Origin: an uncultured Pseudobutyrivibrio sp.
GTDB taxonomy: Bacteria > Bacillota > Clostridia > Lachnospirales > Lachnospiraceae
DNA: 64,000 nucleotides
NCBI GenBank assembly: GCA_900546435.1
Contig: URCQ01000001.1
Coordinates: forward strand, 124,001 to 188,000
Direction of reading: 5' to 3'
Shown here: positions 8,918 through 17,247 of the stretch, in pieces
How positions within the stretch are numbered: the stretch's first letter is position 1
How the letters are laid out: every line of letters begins with the position of its first letter
Translations under genes and position numbers: made by a program
Notes under the pieces: model-generated
The model's input: only the letters and a program-made list of their open reading frames with translations
Told to the model about the DNA's origin: nothing
The model's database searches: none

Positions 8918-8968
8918 AAATCTTCTATCAGAGGCATCAAGGGACGGATGGTTGGTGCCGGAAGATTT
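8918..8968 (+). repeat. Long hairpin in SASP mRNA leader
   Basis: AAATCTTC (8918-8925) pairs with GAAGATTT (8961-8968), and inside it GGCATCA (8933-8939) pairs with TGGTGCC (8953-8959). The stem ends about 15 nt before the ribosome binding site. Confidence 0.55.
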
Positions 8969-8997
8969 GTCTTAAAATAAATCTGGAGGTAATGAAC

Positions 8998-9210
8998 ATG
9001 AGCGGATCTTCAAACTCGAATTCTAACAGAATGGCAGTTCCTGAAGCAAAGGATGCCATGAATCGTTTTAAGCAGGAGGTTGCCAGCGAGATTGGTGTGC
9101 CACTTAAGGATGGTTACAACGGTGAGTTGACATCAAAGCAGGCAGGTTCTATCGGTGGTGAAATGGTCAAGAAGATGATCATGAAACAGGAACAGGAAAT
9201 GAGCAAATAA
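8998..9210 (+). CDS. Alpha/beta-type small acid-soluble spore protein
   Basis: A 70-residue protein that coats and protects DNA in dormant spores. The core QEVASEIGVPLKDGYNGELT contains the spore protease (GPR) cleavage region, and SKQAGSIGGEMVKKMI matches the second conserved SASP box. The ATG at 8998 is preferred over that at 8992 because GGAGG sits 8 nt upstream of it but only 2 nt before the other. It is monocistronic, with a candidate forespore promoter and a terminator at both ends. It shows, with the SpoVA genes, that the lineage encodes endospore functions. Confidence 0.95.
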   Translation: MSGSSNSNSNRMAVPEAKDAMNRFKQEVASEIGVPLKDGYNGELTSKQAGSIGGEMVKKMIMKQEQEMSK

Positions 9211-9229
9211 GTTTGCTAAAATCTGAATC

Positions 9230-9262
9230 AGTGGCCTCGGGAAATATCCCGGGGCTGCTTTA
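9230..9262 (+). terminator. Intrinsic terminator after SASP gene
   Basis: A 13-bp GC-rich stem (9230-9242 with 9247-9259, some GU pairs) with a 4-nt loop and a short T-rich tail. Confidence 0.7.
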
Positions 9263-9283
9263 CTGATACAAGAGTACATATAT

Positions 9284-9327
9284 TTAGGGTCTTTTCAGCT
9301 GGCAAAGCCTTGAAAAGCCCCTATTTT
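9284..9327 (+). terminator. Second terminator-like hairpin before tig promoter
   Basis: TAGGG-CTTTTCA (from 9285) pairs with TGAAAAG-CCCTA around a small inner stem TGGC/GCC, and is followed by T5. It lies upstream of the inferred tig promoter and probably insulates it. Confidence 0.6.
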
Positions 9328-9333
9328 TGCGTA

Positions 9334-9362
9334 TTGCTATTTAAAAAATGGTGTGATATAAT
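9334..9362 (+). promoter_or_regulatory. Sigma-A promoter for tig operon
   Basis: TTGCTA (9334-9339), a 17-bp spacer and TATAAT (9357-9362), with an extended -10 TGA directly before TATAAT. Transcription should start near 9369, giving a leader of about 97 nt. Confidence 0.7.
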
Positions 9363-9378
9363 TACCCAATGACTGCAC

Positions 9379-9418
9379 AAGGGCAGATTGCCCTTTTTAT
9401 AATAGAAAATCTATTATA
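9379..9418 (+). promoter_or_regulatory. Tandem hairpins in tig leader, the first terminator-like
   Basis: AAGGGCA-GAT-TGCCCTT followed by T3 (9379-9398) lies only about 10 nt from the inferred transcript start. A second perfect hairpin TATAATAG-AAAAT-CTATTATA (9398-9418) overlaps its tail. The first resembles an intrinsic terminator, so the leader may attenuate transcription. Confidence 0.5.
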
Positions 9419-9465
9419 GAAGTGATTAGTACATGAGTTACAATTTTAAGGAGGAAATGAATTAA

Positions 9466-10872
9466 ATGAGTGTACAGGTTGAAACATTAGAGAAGAATAT
9501 GGCAAAACTCACAGTTGAGATTTCTGCTGACAGATTAGAGAAAGCACTTGACGCTGCATACAACAAGCAGAAGAAGAGCATTTCTCTTCCAGGATTCCGT
9601 AAGGGTAAAGTGCCTAGAGCAATGGTTGAGAAGATGTATGGTGTAGAAGTATTCTATGAAGACGCTGCCAACATTCTTTTACAGGAAACTTATCCGGAAG
9701 CATATGACGAGAGTGGTCTTGATATCGTTTCACAGCCAACCATCGATGTTGTTCAGTTAGAGAAGGGTAAGTCATTTATCTATACAGCTGAAGTTGCTGT
9801 TAAGCCAGAAGTTACACTTGGAAAGTATAAGGGTGTTACTGTTACAAAGATCGACACAAGCGTTACCGATGAAGAAGTAGATGCTGAAGTTGAGACACAG
9901 AGAAACAACAATGCTAGAACAGTATCTGTAGAGCGTCCAATCGAAAATGGCGATACTGCTGTAATTGATTTTGAAGGTTTTGTAGATGATGTTGCATTTG
10001 AAGGTGGAAAGGGCGAGAACTATGATTTAGAGATTGGTTCACATTCTTTCATTGATACATTTGAAGATCAGTTGGTTGGAAAGGTTGCCGGAGATGATGT
10101 AGACGTTCAGGTTACATTCCCAGAGCAGTACCAGGCAGAAGAACTTGCCGGAAAGCCAGCTTTATTCAAGGTTAAGATTCATGAAGTAAAGGCAAAAGAA
10201 TTGCCAGAACTTGATGATGAATTTGCACAGGATGTATCTGAATTTGATACACTTGCTGAATACAAGGAAGACGTTAAGAAGAAGTTGACAGAGCGCAAGG
10301 AAGCTGACGCACATCGTACAAAAGAAGATGAAGCAATCGCTAAGATCATCGACGATGCTAAGATGGACATTCCAGAAGCAATGATCGACAATCAGGTTAA
10401 CAGCATGATCAATGATTTTGCAAATAACATGATGCAGCAGGGTCTTTCTATGGAACAGTACATGCAGTTTACAGGCATGACGATGGACAAGTTCAAAGAG
10501 CAGGTTCGTCCGGATGCTGTTAAGAGAATTCAGTCATCTCTCGTATTAGAGCAGATTGCTAAGGATGAAAACTTAGAAGTTACAGATGCTGATGTAGAAG
10601 CAGAAGTCGAAAAGATGGCTGCAGCTTATGGTATGGAAGTTGATAAGATCAAAGACTATATCCAGGATGCAGAGAAAGAATCTATGAAGAAGGATATTGC
10701 GATTGAGAAGGCAGTAAGCTTCATCATGGACAATGTAAAAGAAAGAGCAAAGAGAACTACAAAGAAGGCTGCTGCTGACGACACAAAAGAGACAGCAAAG
10801 AAGCCAGCTGCAAAGAAGACTACAGCAAAGAAGACTACAAAGAAGGCTGACGAGACAAAAGACGCAGAATAA
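9466..10872 (+). CDS. tig: Trigger factor, ribosome-associated chaperone, with a basic C-terminal tail
   Basis: A 468-residue protein. The N-terminal ribosome-binding domain contains the signature LPGFRKGKVPRAMVEKMYG (about 41-60), the PPIase (FKBP-like) domain follows at about 150-245 (GDTAVIDFEGFVDD), and the helical chaperone domain fills the rest. It binds near the ribosomal exit tunnel and shields nascent chains. The last 40 or so residues are unusual: an Ala/Lys/Thr-rich low-complexity tail with repeated KKTTAKK-type units, resembling histone H1 tails and not needed for known trigger-factor activity. The gene leads a tig-clpP-clpX-ysxC cluster, the common order in Firmicutes, linking folding to proteolysis. 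Confidence 0.96.
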   Translation: MSVQVETLEKNMAKLTVEISADRLEKALDAAYNKQKKSISLPGFRKGKVPRAMVEKMYGVEVFYEDAANILLQETYPEAYDESGLDIVSQPTIDVVQLEKGKSFIYTAEVAVKPEVTLGKYKGVTVTKIDTSVTDEEVDAEVETQRNNNARTVSVERPIENGDTAVIDFEGFVDDVAFEGGKGENYDLEIGSHSFIDTFEDQLVGKVAGDDVDVQVTFPEQYQAEELAGKPALFKVKIHEVKAKELPELDDEFAQDVSEFDTLAEYKEDVKKKLTERKEADAHRTKEDEAIAKIIDDAKMDIPEAMIDNQVNSMINDFANNMMQQGLSMEQYMQFTGMTMDKFKEQVRPDAVKRIQSSLVLEQIAKDENLEVTDADVEAEVEKMAAAYGMEVDKIKDYIQDAEKESMKKDIAIEKAVSFIMDNVKERAKRTTKKAAADDTKETAKKPAAKKTTAKKTTKKADETKDAE

Positions 10873-10909
10873 TAAAGCGTGCTATAGTTAGGAAACGGAG
10901 GTTCATAAT

Positions 10910-11494
10910 ATGGCAACAATACCTTATGTCATTGAGCAGAATAGCAGAGGAGAGCGCTCCTATGATATCTATTCCAGATTGTTGAAGGATAGAATTATCT
11001 TTCTTGGAGAGGAAGTAAACGAGACAACGGCAAGTCTTGTCGTTGCACAGTTATTGTTCTTAGAGTCAGAAGACCCTGGAAAGGACATTCACCTTTACAT
11101 CAATTCTCCAGGCGGAATGGTGACTGCAGGCATGGCCATCTATGACACCATGCAGTATATTAAGTGTGATGTGTCAACGATTTGTATTGGTATGGCAGCA
11201 AGCATGGGAGCATTCTTATTAGCTGGTGGTGCCAAAGGCAAACGTTTTGCACTTCCAAATGCGGAAGTTATGATTCACCAGCCATCCGGTGGTGCCAAGG
11301 GTCAGGCAACAGAGATCCAGATTGCTGCAGAGAACATCTTGAAGACAAAGAAAAAGTTAAACCAGATGTTAGCAGATAACACAGGAAAGCCATATGAAGT
11401 TGTGGCAGAAGATACAGAAAGAGATCATTGGATGAGCGCAGAAGAAGCCTTAGATTACGGCTTGATCGACGGAATCATCACAAAGAAAGAGTAA
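10910..11494 (+). CDS. clpP: ATP-dependent Clp protease proteolytic subunit
   Basis: A 194-residue serine peptidase of the usual length. The catalytic Ser98 lies in GMAASMGAFLL and His123 in MIHQPSGG; the Asp of the triad is in the C-terminal third. Fourteen subunits form the barrel that degrades proteins fed by ClpX, encoded next, or ClpC, whose adaptor MecA is encoded at 24 kb. A GGAGG ribosome binding site precedes the start, 38 bp after tig. Confidence 0.97.
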   Translation: MATIPYVIEQNSRGERSYDIYSRLLKDRIIFLGEEVNETTASLVVAQLLFLESEDPGKDIHLYINSPGGMVTAGMAIYDTMQYIKCDVSTICIGMAASMGAFLLAGGAKGKRFALPNAEVMIHQPSGGAKGQATEIQIAAENILKTKKKLNQMLADNTGKPYEVVAEDTERDHWMSAEEALDYGLIDGIITKKE

Positions 11495-11501
11495 TGCGTA
11501 A

Positions 11502-11527
11502 GAGGGTACCCCGTATGGGATACCCTC
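11502..11527 (+). repeat. Intercistronic hairpin between clpP and clpX
   Basis: GAGGGTACCCC and GGGATACCCTC form an 11-position stem with one mismatch and a 4-nt loop. There is no T tract, so it is more likely an mRNA processing or stabilising structure than a terminator. Confidence 0.5.
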
Positions 11528-11563
11528 GATGTGCATATCATAAAGGAATGAGAGAAGAATAGT

Positions 11564-12850
11564 ATGGCAGGAAGAATAACAAACGACGACAAAATCAGAT
11601 GTTCCTTCTGTGGCAAATCACAGCAGCAGGTACGCAAGCTGATCGCAGGTCCAAACGGAGCTTATATTTGTGATGAATGCGTAGACATCTGTTCAGAAAT
11701 TATAGACGAAGAATTGATGGATGCACCGAATGCAGACGCAGAACAGGAAGCATTTGACATCAATTTATTGACCCCACAGGAAATGAAGTCATTTTTGGAT
11801 GACTATGTCATTGGACAGGACGAGGCAAAAAAAGTGCTGTCGGTAGCAGTATACAACCATTATAAGCGTATTACCTCCGGCAAAGATATTGATGTAGAGT
11901 TACAGAAGAGTAATGTCTTAATGCTTGGACCAACAGGTAGTGGAAAGACATTGCTGGCACAGACATTGGCGCGTGTACTTGGTGTACCATTTGCCATTGC
12001 AGATGCTACAACACTGACAGAAGCAGGTTATGTAGGTGAAGACGTAGAAAATATCTTATTGAAACTGATTCAGGCAGCCGATTATGATATTCAGGCAGCA
12101 GAGATGGGAATCATCTACATTGATGAGATTGATAAAATCACAAAGAAATCAGAAAATGTTTCTATTACAAGGGATGTATCTGGTGAAGGTGTACAGCAGG
12201 CTTTGCTGAAAATTATTGAAGGAACTGTGGCAAATGTTCCACCACAGGGTGGTAGAAAACATCCACAACAGGAGACAATCGCCATTGATACCAAGAATAT
12301 CTTATTTATTTGTGGTGGTGCGTTTGAAGGACTAGAAAAGATCATTTCAAATCGTTTGGATAGTAAATCTATCGGATTCCAGGCAGACATTAAGGAACGC
12401 AACCAGGATGATTTGTCAGAACTTCTAAAGCAGGTATTGCCACAGGATTTTATCAAATTTGGCTTGATTCCGGAATTTATCGGACGTGTGCCAATCAATG
12501 TTTCTTTAGAGGAATTAGATGAAAATGCTATGGTTCGCGTATTGACAGAGCCAAAGAACAGCCTTGTGAAGCAGTATCAGGCACTCTTTAGTATGGATGA
12601 TGTGGATTTGGAATTTGACCGTGATGCATTGGTTGAAATTGCAAAGAAATCCATCGAGCGTAAGACAGGAGCCAGAGGACTGCGTGCCATTATGGAAAAT
12701 GTCATGATGGATTACATGTATAACGTTCCTTCTGACAAGTCCATTAAGATTGTACAGGTGACCAAGGATATGGTAGATGAGAACCTTTTGCTAGATGACA
12801 AAAAAGAGCAGGTAACAGCCATTGAAGGCGAACAGGAGAAGAGTGCATAA
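11564..12850 (+). CDS. clpX: ClpX unfoldase, ATPase subunit of ClpXP
   Basis: A 428-residue AAA+ protein. The N-terminal zinc-binding domain has CSFCGKS and CDECVDIC; Walker A is GPTGSGKT at 122-129, Walker B is IIYIDEIDKI, and the pore-loop and sensor regions (GGAFEGLEKII, TGARGLRAI) are present. It recognises, unfolds and threads substrates into ClpP. The stop codon overlaps the start of ysxC by 1 bp (TAATG), indicating translational coupling. Confidence 0.97.
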   Translation: MAGRITNDDKIRCSFCGKSQQQVRKLIAGPNGAYICDECVDICSEIIDEELMDAPNADAEQEAFDINLLTPQEMKSFLDDYVIGQDEAKKVLSVAVYNHYKRITSGKDIDVELQKSNVLMLGPTGSGKTLLAQTLARVLGVPFAIADATTLTEAGYVGEDVENILLKLIQAADYDIQAAEMGIIYIDEIDKITKKSENVSITRDVSGEGVQQALLKIIEGTVANVPPQGGRKHPQQETIAIDTKNILFICGGAFEGLEKIISNRLDSKSIGFQADIKERNQDDLSELLKQVLPQDFIKFGLIPEFIGRVPINVSLEELDENAMVRVLTEPKNSLVKQYQALFSMDDVDLEFDRDALVEIAKKSIERKTGARGLRAIMENVMMDYMYNVPSDKSIKIVQVTKDMVDENLLLDDKKEQVTAIEGEQEKSA

Positions 12851-13449
12851 TGGTCATTAAAAATGTAGAACTTGAGACAGTCTGCGGTGTGACAAGCACT
12901 TTGCCGGAGAATACTTTGCCGGAAGTTGCTTTTGCCGGCAAATCAAACGTTGGCAAATCGTCACTGATCAATGCGCTTATGATGCGTAAATCTTTGGCGA
13001 GAACATCAGCACAGCCGGGAAAGACACAGACGATCAATTTTTATAACATTAACAAAGAAATTTATCTGGTGGATCTGCCGGGGTATGGATATGCAAAAGC
13101 TTCGGAAAAGGAACGTGAAGCATGGGGACAGATGATAGAACGTTACCTGAATACCTCGGAAAAATTGCGTGCCGTATTTTTGCTGGTAGACATACGTCAC
13201 GCACCATCTGCAAATGATAAGCAGATGTTTGAATGGATGGCTTATGTGGGATACGATCCGATTGTGATTGCAACGAAATTGGACAAAATCAAGCGAAGCC
13301 AGATTGACAAACAGATCAAGCTGATTCGTCAGGGACTGGGTGCAGATAAAGATACCATCATCGTCCCTTTTTCAGCGGAAACAAAGCAGGGACGGGATAT
13401 AATCTGGGATTTTATGGATCAGGTGATTGAGAATGAAGAAGAGGCATAA
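12850..13449 (+). CDS. ysxC: Ribosome biogenesis GTPase YsxC/EngB
   Basis: A 199-residue TRAFAC-class GTPase needed for late assembly of the 50S subunit. Motifs: G1 AGKSNVGKSS, G3 DLPGYGYA and G4 ATKLDK, with the family-specific TSAQPGKTQTINFY switch region. It overlaps clpX by one base, and its 3' end overlaps the following ABC-importer lipoprotein gene by 17 bp, so the two clusters are probably joined in one transcript. Confidence 0.96.
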   Translation: MVIKNVELETVCGVTSTLPENTLPEVAFAGKSNVGKSSLINALMMRKSLARTSAQPGKTQTINFYNINKEIYLVDLPGYGYAKASEKEREAWGQMIERYLNTSEKLRAVFLLVDIRHAPSANDKQMFEWMAYVGYDPIVIATKLDKIKRSQIDKQIKLIRQGLGADKDTIIVPFSAETKQGRDIIWDFMDQVIENEEEA

Positions 13450-14335
13450 AGGATTATTTGTAAGTACATTACTTGCCACCATTTTTTTGGTGGCATTTAG
13501 CTGTACTTTTTTTATTTATCAAAAGCAGGAAAAAAAGGAGAAGGATACAAGTCTGACGGTAGTAACCTCCTTTTATCCGATGTATATTGCAGCCGCAAAC
13601 ATCTGTGAAGATGTTGATGGTGTGGTGCTTAAGAATTTGAGTGAGCCGGAGACGGGGTGTTTGCATGACTATCAGTTGACACCGGAAGATATGAAGCTAT
13701 TACAAACGGCAGATGTGTTTATTGTCAATGGTGGCGGAATCGAAGTGTTTTTGGCAGATGTGGCAAAAAGTTGTCCAAATCTGACCATCATCAATGCCTG
13801 CGATGGGCTGGACTTGCTGGAAGATAATGCACATGCCTGGATGAGTATTGCATTGCATGAAAAGCAGGTAGAAAATATTGCAAAAGGCTTAGCAGAGGTG
13901 GATGCATCGCATGGCAAGGACTATTTGCATAATGCAAAACATTACCAGGAAAAGCTGGAAGCCTTAGAGGAACAGGAAGCAGAAATTGCGCAATATACGA
14001 AAGACCGCTCAGTCGTACTTTTCCAGGAGGCATATGCATATCTTGCACAGGATTTAGGCCTAAACGTATCTTATATTTTAGATCTGGATGAAGAACGTCA
14101 GGTGAGTGCCGGTGAAGTGTCAGAGGTTATGGGAGCGATTGCCAAAAATCGCGTTGCTGTGGTATTTGCAGATGATGTGTACGGAAAAGAAATGGGCGAT
14201 GTGGTAGATGCGGAGACTACGGCCAATACCGTTTATGTAGATACAATGGTGCGTGGGGATTATGATAAGGACAGTTATATACAGCATATGCAGGACAATC
14301 TGGATGCAATTCAGATGGCATTTGCTGCCAGATAA
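13433..14335 (+). CDS. Metal ABC importer substrate-binding protein (ZnuA/TroA-like)
   Basis: A 300-residue exported protein; the hydrophobic N-terminus ends in VAFSC, a plausible lipobox, so it may be a lipoprotein. The fold matches cluster 9 metal-binding proteins that hand zinc or manganese to a membrane permease. Two ligand histidines are recognisable, His78 in CLHDYQLTPED and His134 in NAHAWM. The third usual histidine (in FHxAFxYF) is replaced by Gln198 in LFQEAYAYLA. There is no His-rich loop of typical zinc binders. The ATG at 13433 is chosen over an upstream TTG. The ATPase and permease genes follow. Confidence 0.87.
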   Translation: MKKRHKGLFVSTLLATIFLVAFSCTFFIYQKQEKKEKDTSLTVVTSFYPMYIAAANICEDVDGVVLKNLSEPETGCLHDYQLTPEDMKLLQTADVFIVNGGGIEVFLADVAKSCPNLTIINACDGLDLLEDNAHAWMSIALHEKQVENIAKGLAEVDASHGKDYLHNAKHYQEKLEALEEQEAEIAQYTKDRSVVLFQEAYAYLAQDLGLNVSYILDLDEERQVSAGEVSEVMGAIAKNRVAVVFADDVYGKEMGDVVDAETTANTVYVDTMVRGDYDKDSYIQHMQDNLDAIQMAFAAR

Positions 14336-14348
14336 GGAGTGATATTAC

Positions 14349-15176
14349 ATGCATAAGATCAAGAAACCCTGTGGTTTTCACTGTATCAAGATGAAGGATA
14401 TCGGTGTACAGTTTGGCAATCAGGTCGTGTTAGAACATATTAATCTGCATATTCATTGTGGAAGTCTGACAGCGCTGATTGGACGCAATGGTGCGGGAAA
14501 ATCCACATTGATTAAAGCTATTTTAGGAGATATTCCGCATACAGGAACGATTACTTTTACCGATACAGAAAATGGGAAAATAAAAAAATTAAAGATTGGC
14601 TATGTGCCGCAGACGTTAAATCTAGAGCCAAATACACCGATGAATGTGTATGATCTGATTACCAGTTTTCGTTATAGTGAGCCGGTGTTTTTTAAGAGTA
14701 AAAAGCGTTATGCACAGATTAAGGAGGCTTTGGCAGAGTTTGAAGCAGATTATCTGATTGATCAGCCGGTGGGAAAGCTTTCGGGTGGCGAACTGCAAAG
14801 GGTATTACTTTCTTTAGCGGTGATGGATGAACCAAATCTGTTGCTTTTGGATGAGCCGGTATCCGGGATTGATAAAAACGGTATGGATCTTTTTTATGAA
14901 AAGATGGATTATCTGCGAAAAAATTATGATATGTCCATCATTTTGATTTCGCACGATTTGGATTATGTGGCAAAATATGCAGATAAAGTGGTGCTCATTG
15001 ATAAGACAGTGATGGCAGATGGAAATCCCAAAGAAGTCTATGAAAGTGAAGCCTTTCATAAGGTGTTTGGCGATGTGACTTATGCATATGGAAACAATGT
15101 GGGACATGTGCGTAAAGTAGAAGCCAAGGAAGCACCATATGAGGCTGGTTATAAAGGAAAGAAGGAGGGCGTATAA
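14349..15176 (+). CDS. Metal ABC importer ATPase
   Basis: A 275-residue ABC ATPase of the ZnuC/TroB class. Walker A GRNGAGKST, signature LSGGELQRV, Walker B LLLLDEPVSG and the switch histidine in ISHDLDYV are intact. It starts 13 bp after the binding-protein gene, and its stop overlaps the permease start by 1 bp, as expected for one importer operon. The last 25 residues form a charged tail with no known role. Confidence 0.95.
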   Translation: MHKIKKPCGFHCIKMKDIGVQFGNQVVLEHINLHIHCGSLTALIGRNGAGKSTLIKAILGDIPHTGTITFTDTENGKIKKLKIGYVPQTLNLEPNTPMNVYDLITSFRYSEPVFFKSKKRYAQIKEALAEFEADYLIDQPVGKLSGGELQRVLLSLAVMDEPNLLLLDEPVSGIDKNGMDLFYEKMDYLRKNYDMSIILISHDLDYVAKYADKVVLIDKTVMADGNPKEVYESEAFHKVFGDVTYAYGNNVGHVRKVEAKEAPYEAGYKGKKEGV

Positions 15177-15988
15177 TGGCTGGTTATTTTACAGAGTTAT
15201 TTCAATATGACTTTATGCGGCGTGCCTTTTTGGCAATCCTGATCATTACGCCACTTCTTGGTATTTTAGGAACGATGATTGTGCATAAAAAGATGGCATA
15301 TTTTTCTGATGCACTCGGACATTCCGCTTTGACAGGAATTGCGATTGGCGTTGTTTGTGGTATCGGTGATACGAATCTATCCATGGTGTTGTTTGCAGTG
15401 GTATTCGCCTTTCTTTTAAACCAGATTAACCGGAAAAATCTGGCGGCGACGGATACCATTATCTCTGTTTTTGCGAGCTGTAGTACAGCAATCGGACTGG
15501 CTATTCTGTCCAAGGGTGGTAATTTTAGCAAGTATTCCGCGATTCTTGTGGGAGATATCCTAAGCATTTCAAAGCGGGAGATTTTGTATTTGATTCTGAT
15601 TTTTGTTGTTACGCTGTTGTTCTGGTGTTTTGCAATCAATAAGTTAAATGCGATCAGCATACATGCATCATTGGCAAAAAGCCGCAATATATCGGTGCGT
15701 CTGGTAGAGGATATTTTTGCAATCATTATTGCATTGATTGTTACATTGTCGATTAAGTGGATTGGTATTTTGCTCATCAATGCACTTTTGATTTTGCCGG
15801 CGGCATCAAGCCGCAACATTTCTGATAATATGCAGGAATATCATGGATATGCAGTTGCATTCAGCCTGTTTTCCGGTATTGTGGGACTTGTGATCTCTTA
15901 CTTTACCAATGTGGCAACAGGACCGATGATTGTGATTGTTGCATCTGTCATATATTTTGCAACGTATTTATACGGAAAAAATAAATAA
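15176..15988 (+). CDS. Metal ABC importer permease (ABC-3 family)
   Basis: A 270-residue integral membrane protein with about eight to nine hydrophobic segments. It belongs to the ABC-3 family (ZnuB/TroC): the region YFSDALGHSALTGIAIG near residue 41 and LLINALLILPAASSRN near 200 are characteristic. It forms the transmembrane path for the metal supplied by the binding protein and powered by the ATPase. A terminator follows directly. Confidence 0.94.
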   Translation: MAGYFTELFQYDFMRRAFLAILIITPLLGILGTMIVHKKMAYFSDALGHSALTGIAIGVVCGIGDTNLSMVLFAVVFAFLLNQINRKNLAATDTIISVFASCSTAIGLAILSKGGNFSKYSAILVGDILSISKREILYLILIFVVTLLFWCFAINKLNAISIHASLAKSRNISVRLVEDIFAIIIALIVTLSIKWIGILLINALLILPAASSRNISDNMQEYHGYAVAFSLFSGIVGLVISYFTNVATGPMIVIVASVIYFATYLYGKNK

Positions 15989-15998
15989 AACCATACGA

Positions 15999-16029
15999 AA
16001 GTCTGCTGGATCAAACGGCAGGCTTTTTT
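15999..16029 (+). terminator. Intrinsic terminator after metal importer operon
   Basis: A 10-bp stem, AAGTCTGCTG with CGGCAGGCTT (two GU pairs), followed by a T tract. Confidence 0.8.
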
Positions 16030-16122
16030 GTTGCATAAATTATGGAAGAAAAGGAAAGAATAGAAAACGTGTAAGTTTTGCAAAGCGATTGTGATAGAAA
16101 TGAGGAGAGGATGGTGTAAAAA

Positions 16123-16758
16123 ATGACAGGCTGTGATGGAAAAGATATGGTGTTATATCTGTGTATGGATCGCTCTGTTGTGCGATACGAGGATACCTTC
16201 TATATAAAAGATTTAGGAAGCATGACTTGCAGTGATGCGACGATCTTAGCACATGTAAAGGCACATAAGCTCTATCGCTTCCGGCATCCGGGAAATATGG
16301 TTATTAGCGTGACGAAGGTGATTGAGGAGATCCATCGCATATATCCTGCGTTAGAAGTGGTCAATTTGGGAGAAACCGATGTGATTATGGAATATCGTAG
16401 TGGTAAACCTAGGCAGGCAGAGCAGATGGCAAAAACAGTATTGCTCTGCGTTCTGCTTTTTATAGGCGCAGGATTTGCAATTATGGCATTTCACAATGAT
16501 ATCAGTATTACAGAAGTATTTGAGCGTTTTTATCTGCAGGTGATGGGACGAGAAAAACCGCAGGTTAGTGTGATAGAAATCAGCTATTCTATTGGTCTTG
16601 CTGTGGGGATTTTGTTTTTTTATAATCATTTTAGAAATAAGAAATTTACACATGATCCGACACCAATGCAGGTCGAAATGCGAAAATATGAGCAGGATGT
16701 CGATACCACAATTATTGAAAATAGTGCAAGAAGAGGAGAAAATCTAGATGCTTCTTAA
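16123..16758 (+). CDS. spoVAA: Stage V sporulation protein AA
   Basis: A 211-residue protein with a soluble N-terminal domain (about 1-100) and two hydrophobic segments (about 104-124 and 150-170). The region FIGAGFAIMAFHNDISITEVF and the IPYSIGL-like stretch EISYSIGLAVGILFFYNHF followed by DPTPMQVEMRKYEQD match SpoVAA. SpoVA proteins move dipicolinic acid with calcium across the spore inner membrane. Its end overlaps spoVAB by 11 bp. Confidence 0.9.
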   Translation: MTGCDGKDMVLYLCMDRSVVRYEDTFYIKDLGSMTCSDATILAHVKAHKLYRFRHPGNMVISVTKVIEEIHRIYPALEVVNLGETDVIMEYRSGKPRQAEQMAKTVLLCVLLFIGAGFAIMAFHNDISITEVFERFYLQVMGREKPQVSVIEISYSIGLAVGILFFYNHFRNKKFTHDPTPMQVEMRKYEQDVDTTIIENSARRGENLDAS

Positions 16759-17221
16759 ATATATGGTATTGCTTGTGGGGAGCGCTATTTTTGGTGGTGC
16801 AACGGCGGCAGGTGTCATTGCACTTCTTACAACGTTAGGATTTGTTCCGCGCATGATTGCGGGATTGCATCTGGCAAAAGATGCGATCCGGTGGGAAAGT
16901 GTGATAACGCTTGGCAGTGTTGTGGGGTGTCTATTATCTGTATTCACACCAAGCAAAGTACTTTTTTCCTTTTGGCAGATATGGATTGGAAACGTGGGTG
17001 CACAGATTGTGGGGACAGCGGGGCAACTTGTTGCAGGACTTTGTAGTGGAATTTATGTGGGATGTCAGGCAATGGCGTTGGCAGAAGTCTTGAATATGTT
17101 TCCCATTTTGCTGCGCAGGATTAAATTACAGACGGGGCTGCGCGCAGCGATTACAGCCATAGCGCTAGGAAAGCTGACAGGAAGTTTGTGGTATTTTGTA
17201 TTTGGCTATGCGAGTTTGTAG
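16748..17221 (+). CDS. spoVAB: Stage V sporulation protein AB
   Basis: A 157-residue hydrophobic protein with about four to five membrane spans. Glycine-rich helices such as VGSAIFGGATAAGVIALL and QIWIGNVGAQIVGTAGQL and its place directly between spoVAA and spoVAC support the call. In Bacillus it is part of the spoVA operon for dipicolinate uptake; its precise role is not defined. Confidence 0.86.
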   Translation: MLLKYMVLLVGSAIFGGATAAGVIALLTTLGFVPRMIAGLHLAKDAIRWESVITLGSVVGCLLSVFTPSKVLFSFWQIWIGNVGAQIVGTAGQLVAGLCSGIYVGCQAMALAEVLNMFPILLRRIKLQTGLRAAITAIALGKLTGSLWYFVFGYASL

Positions 17222-17247
17222 TGCAGACTATGGAAGGAGACGAAGAA

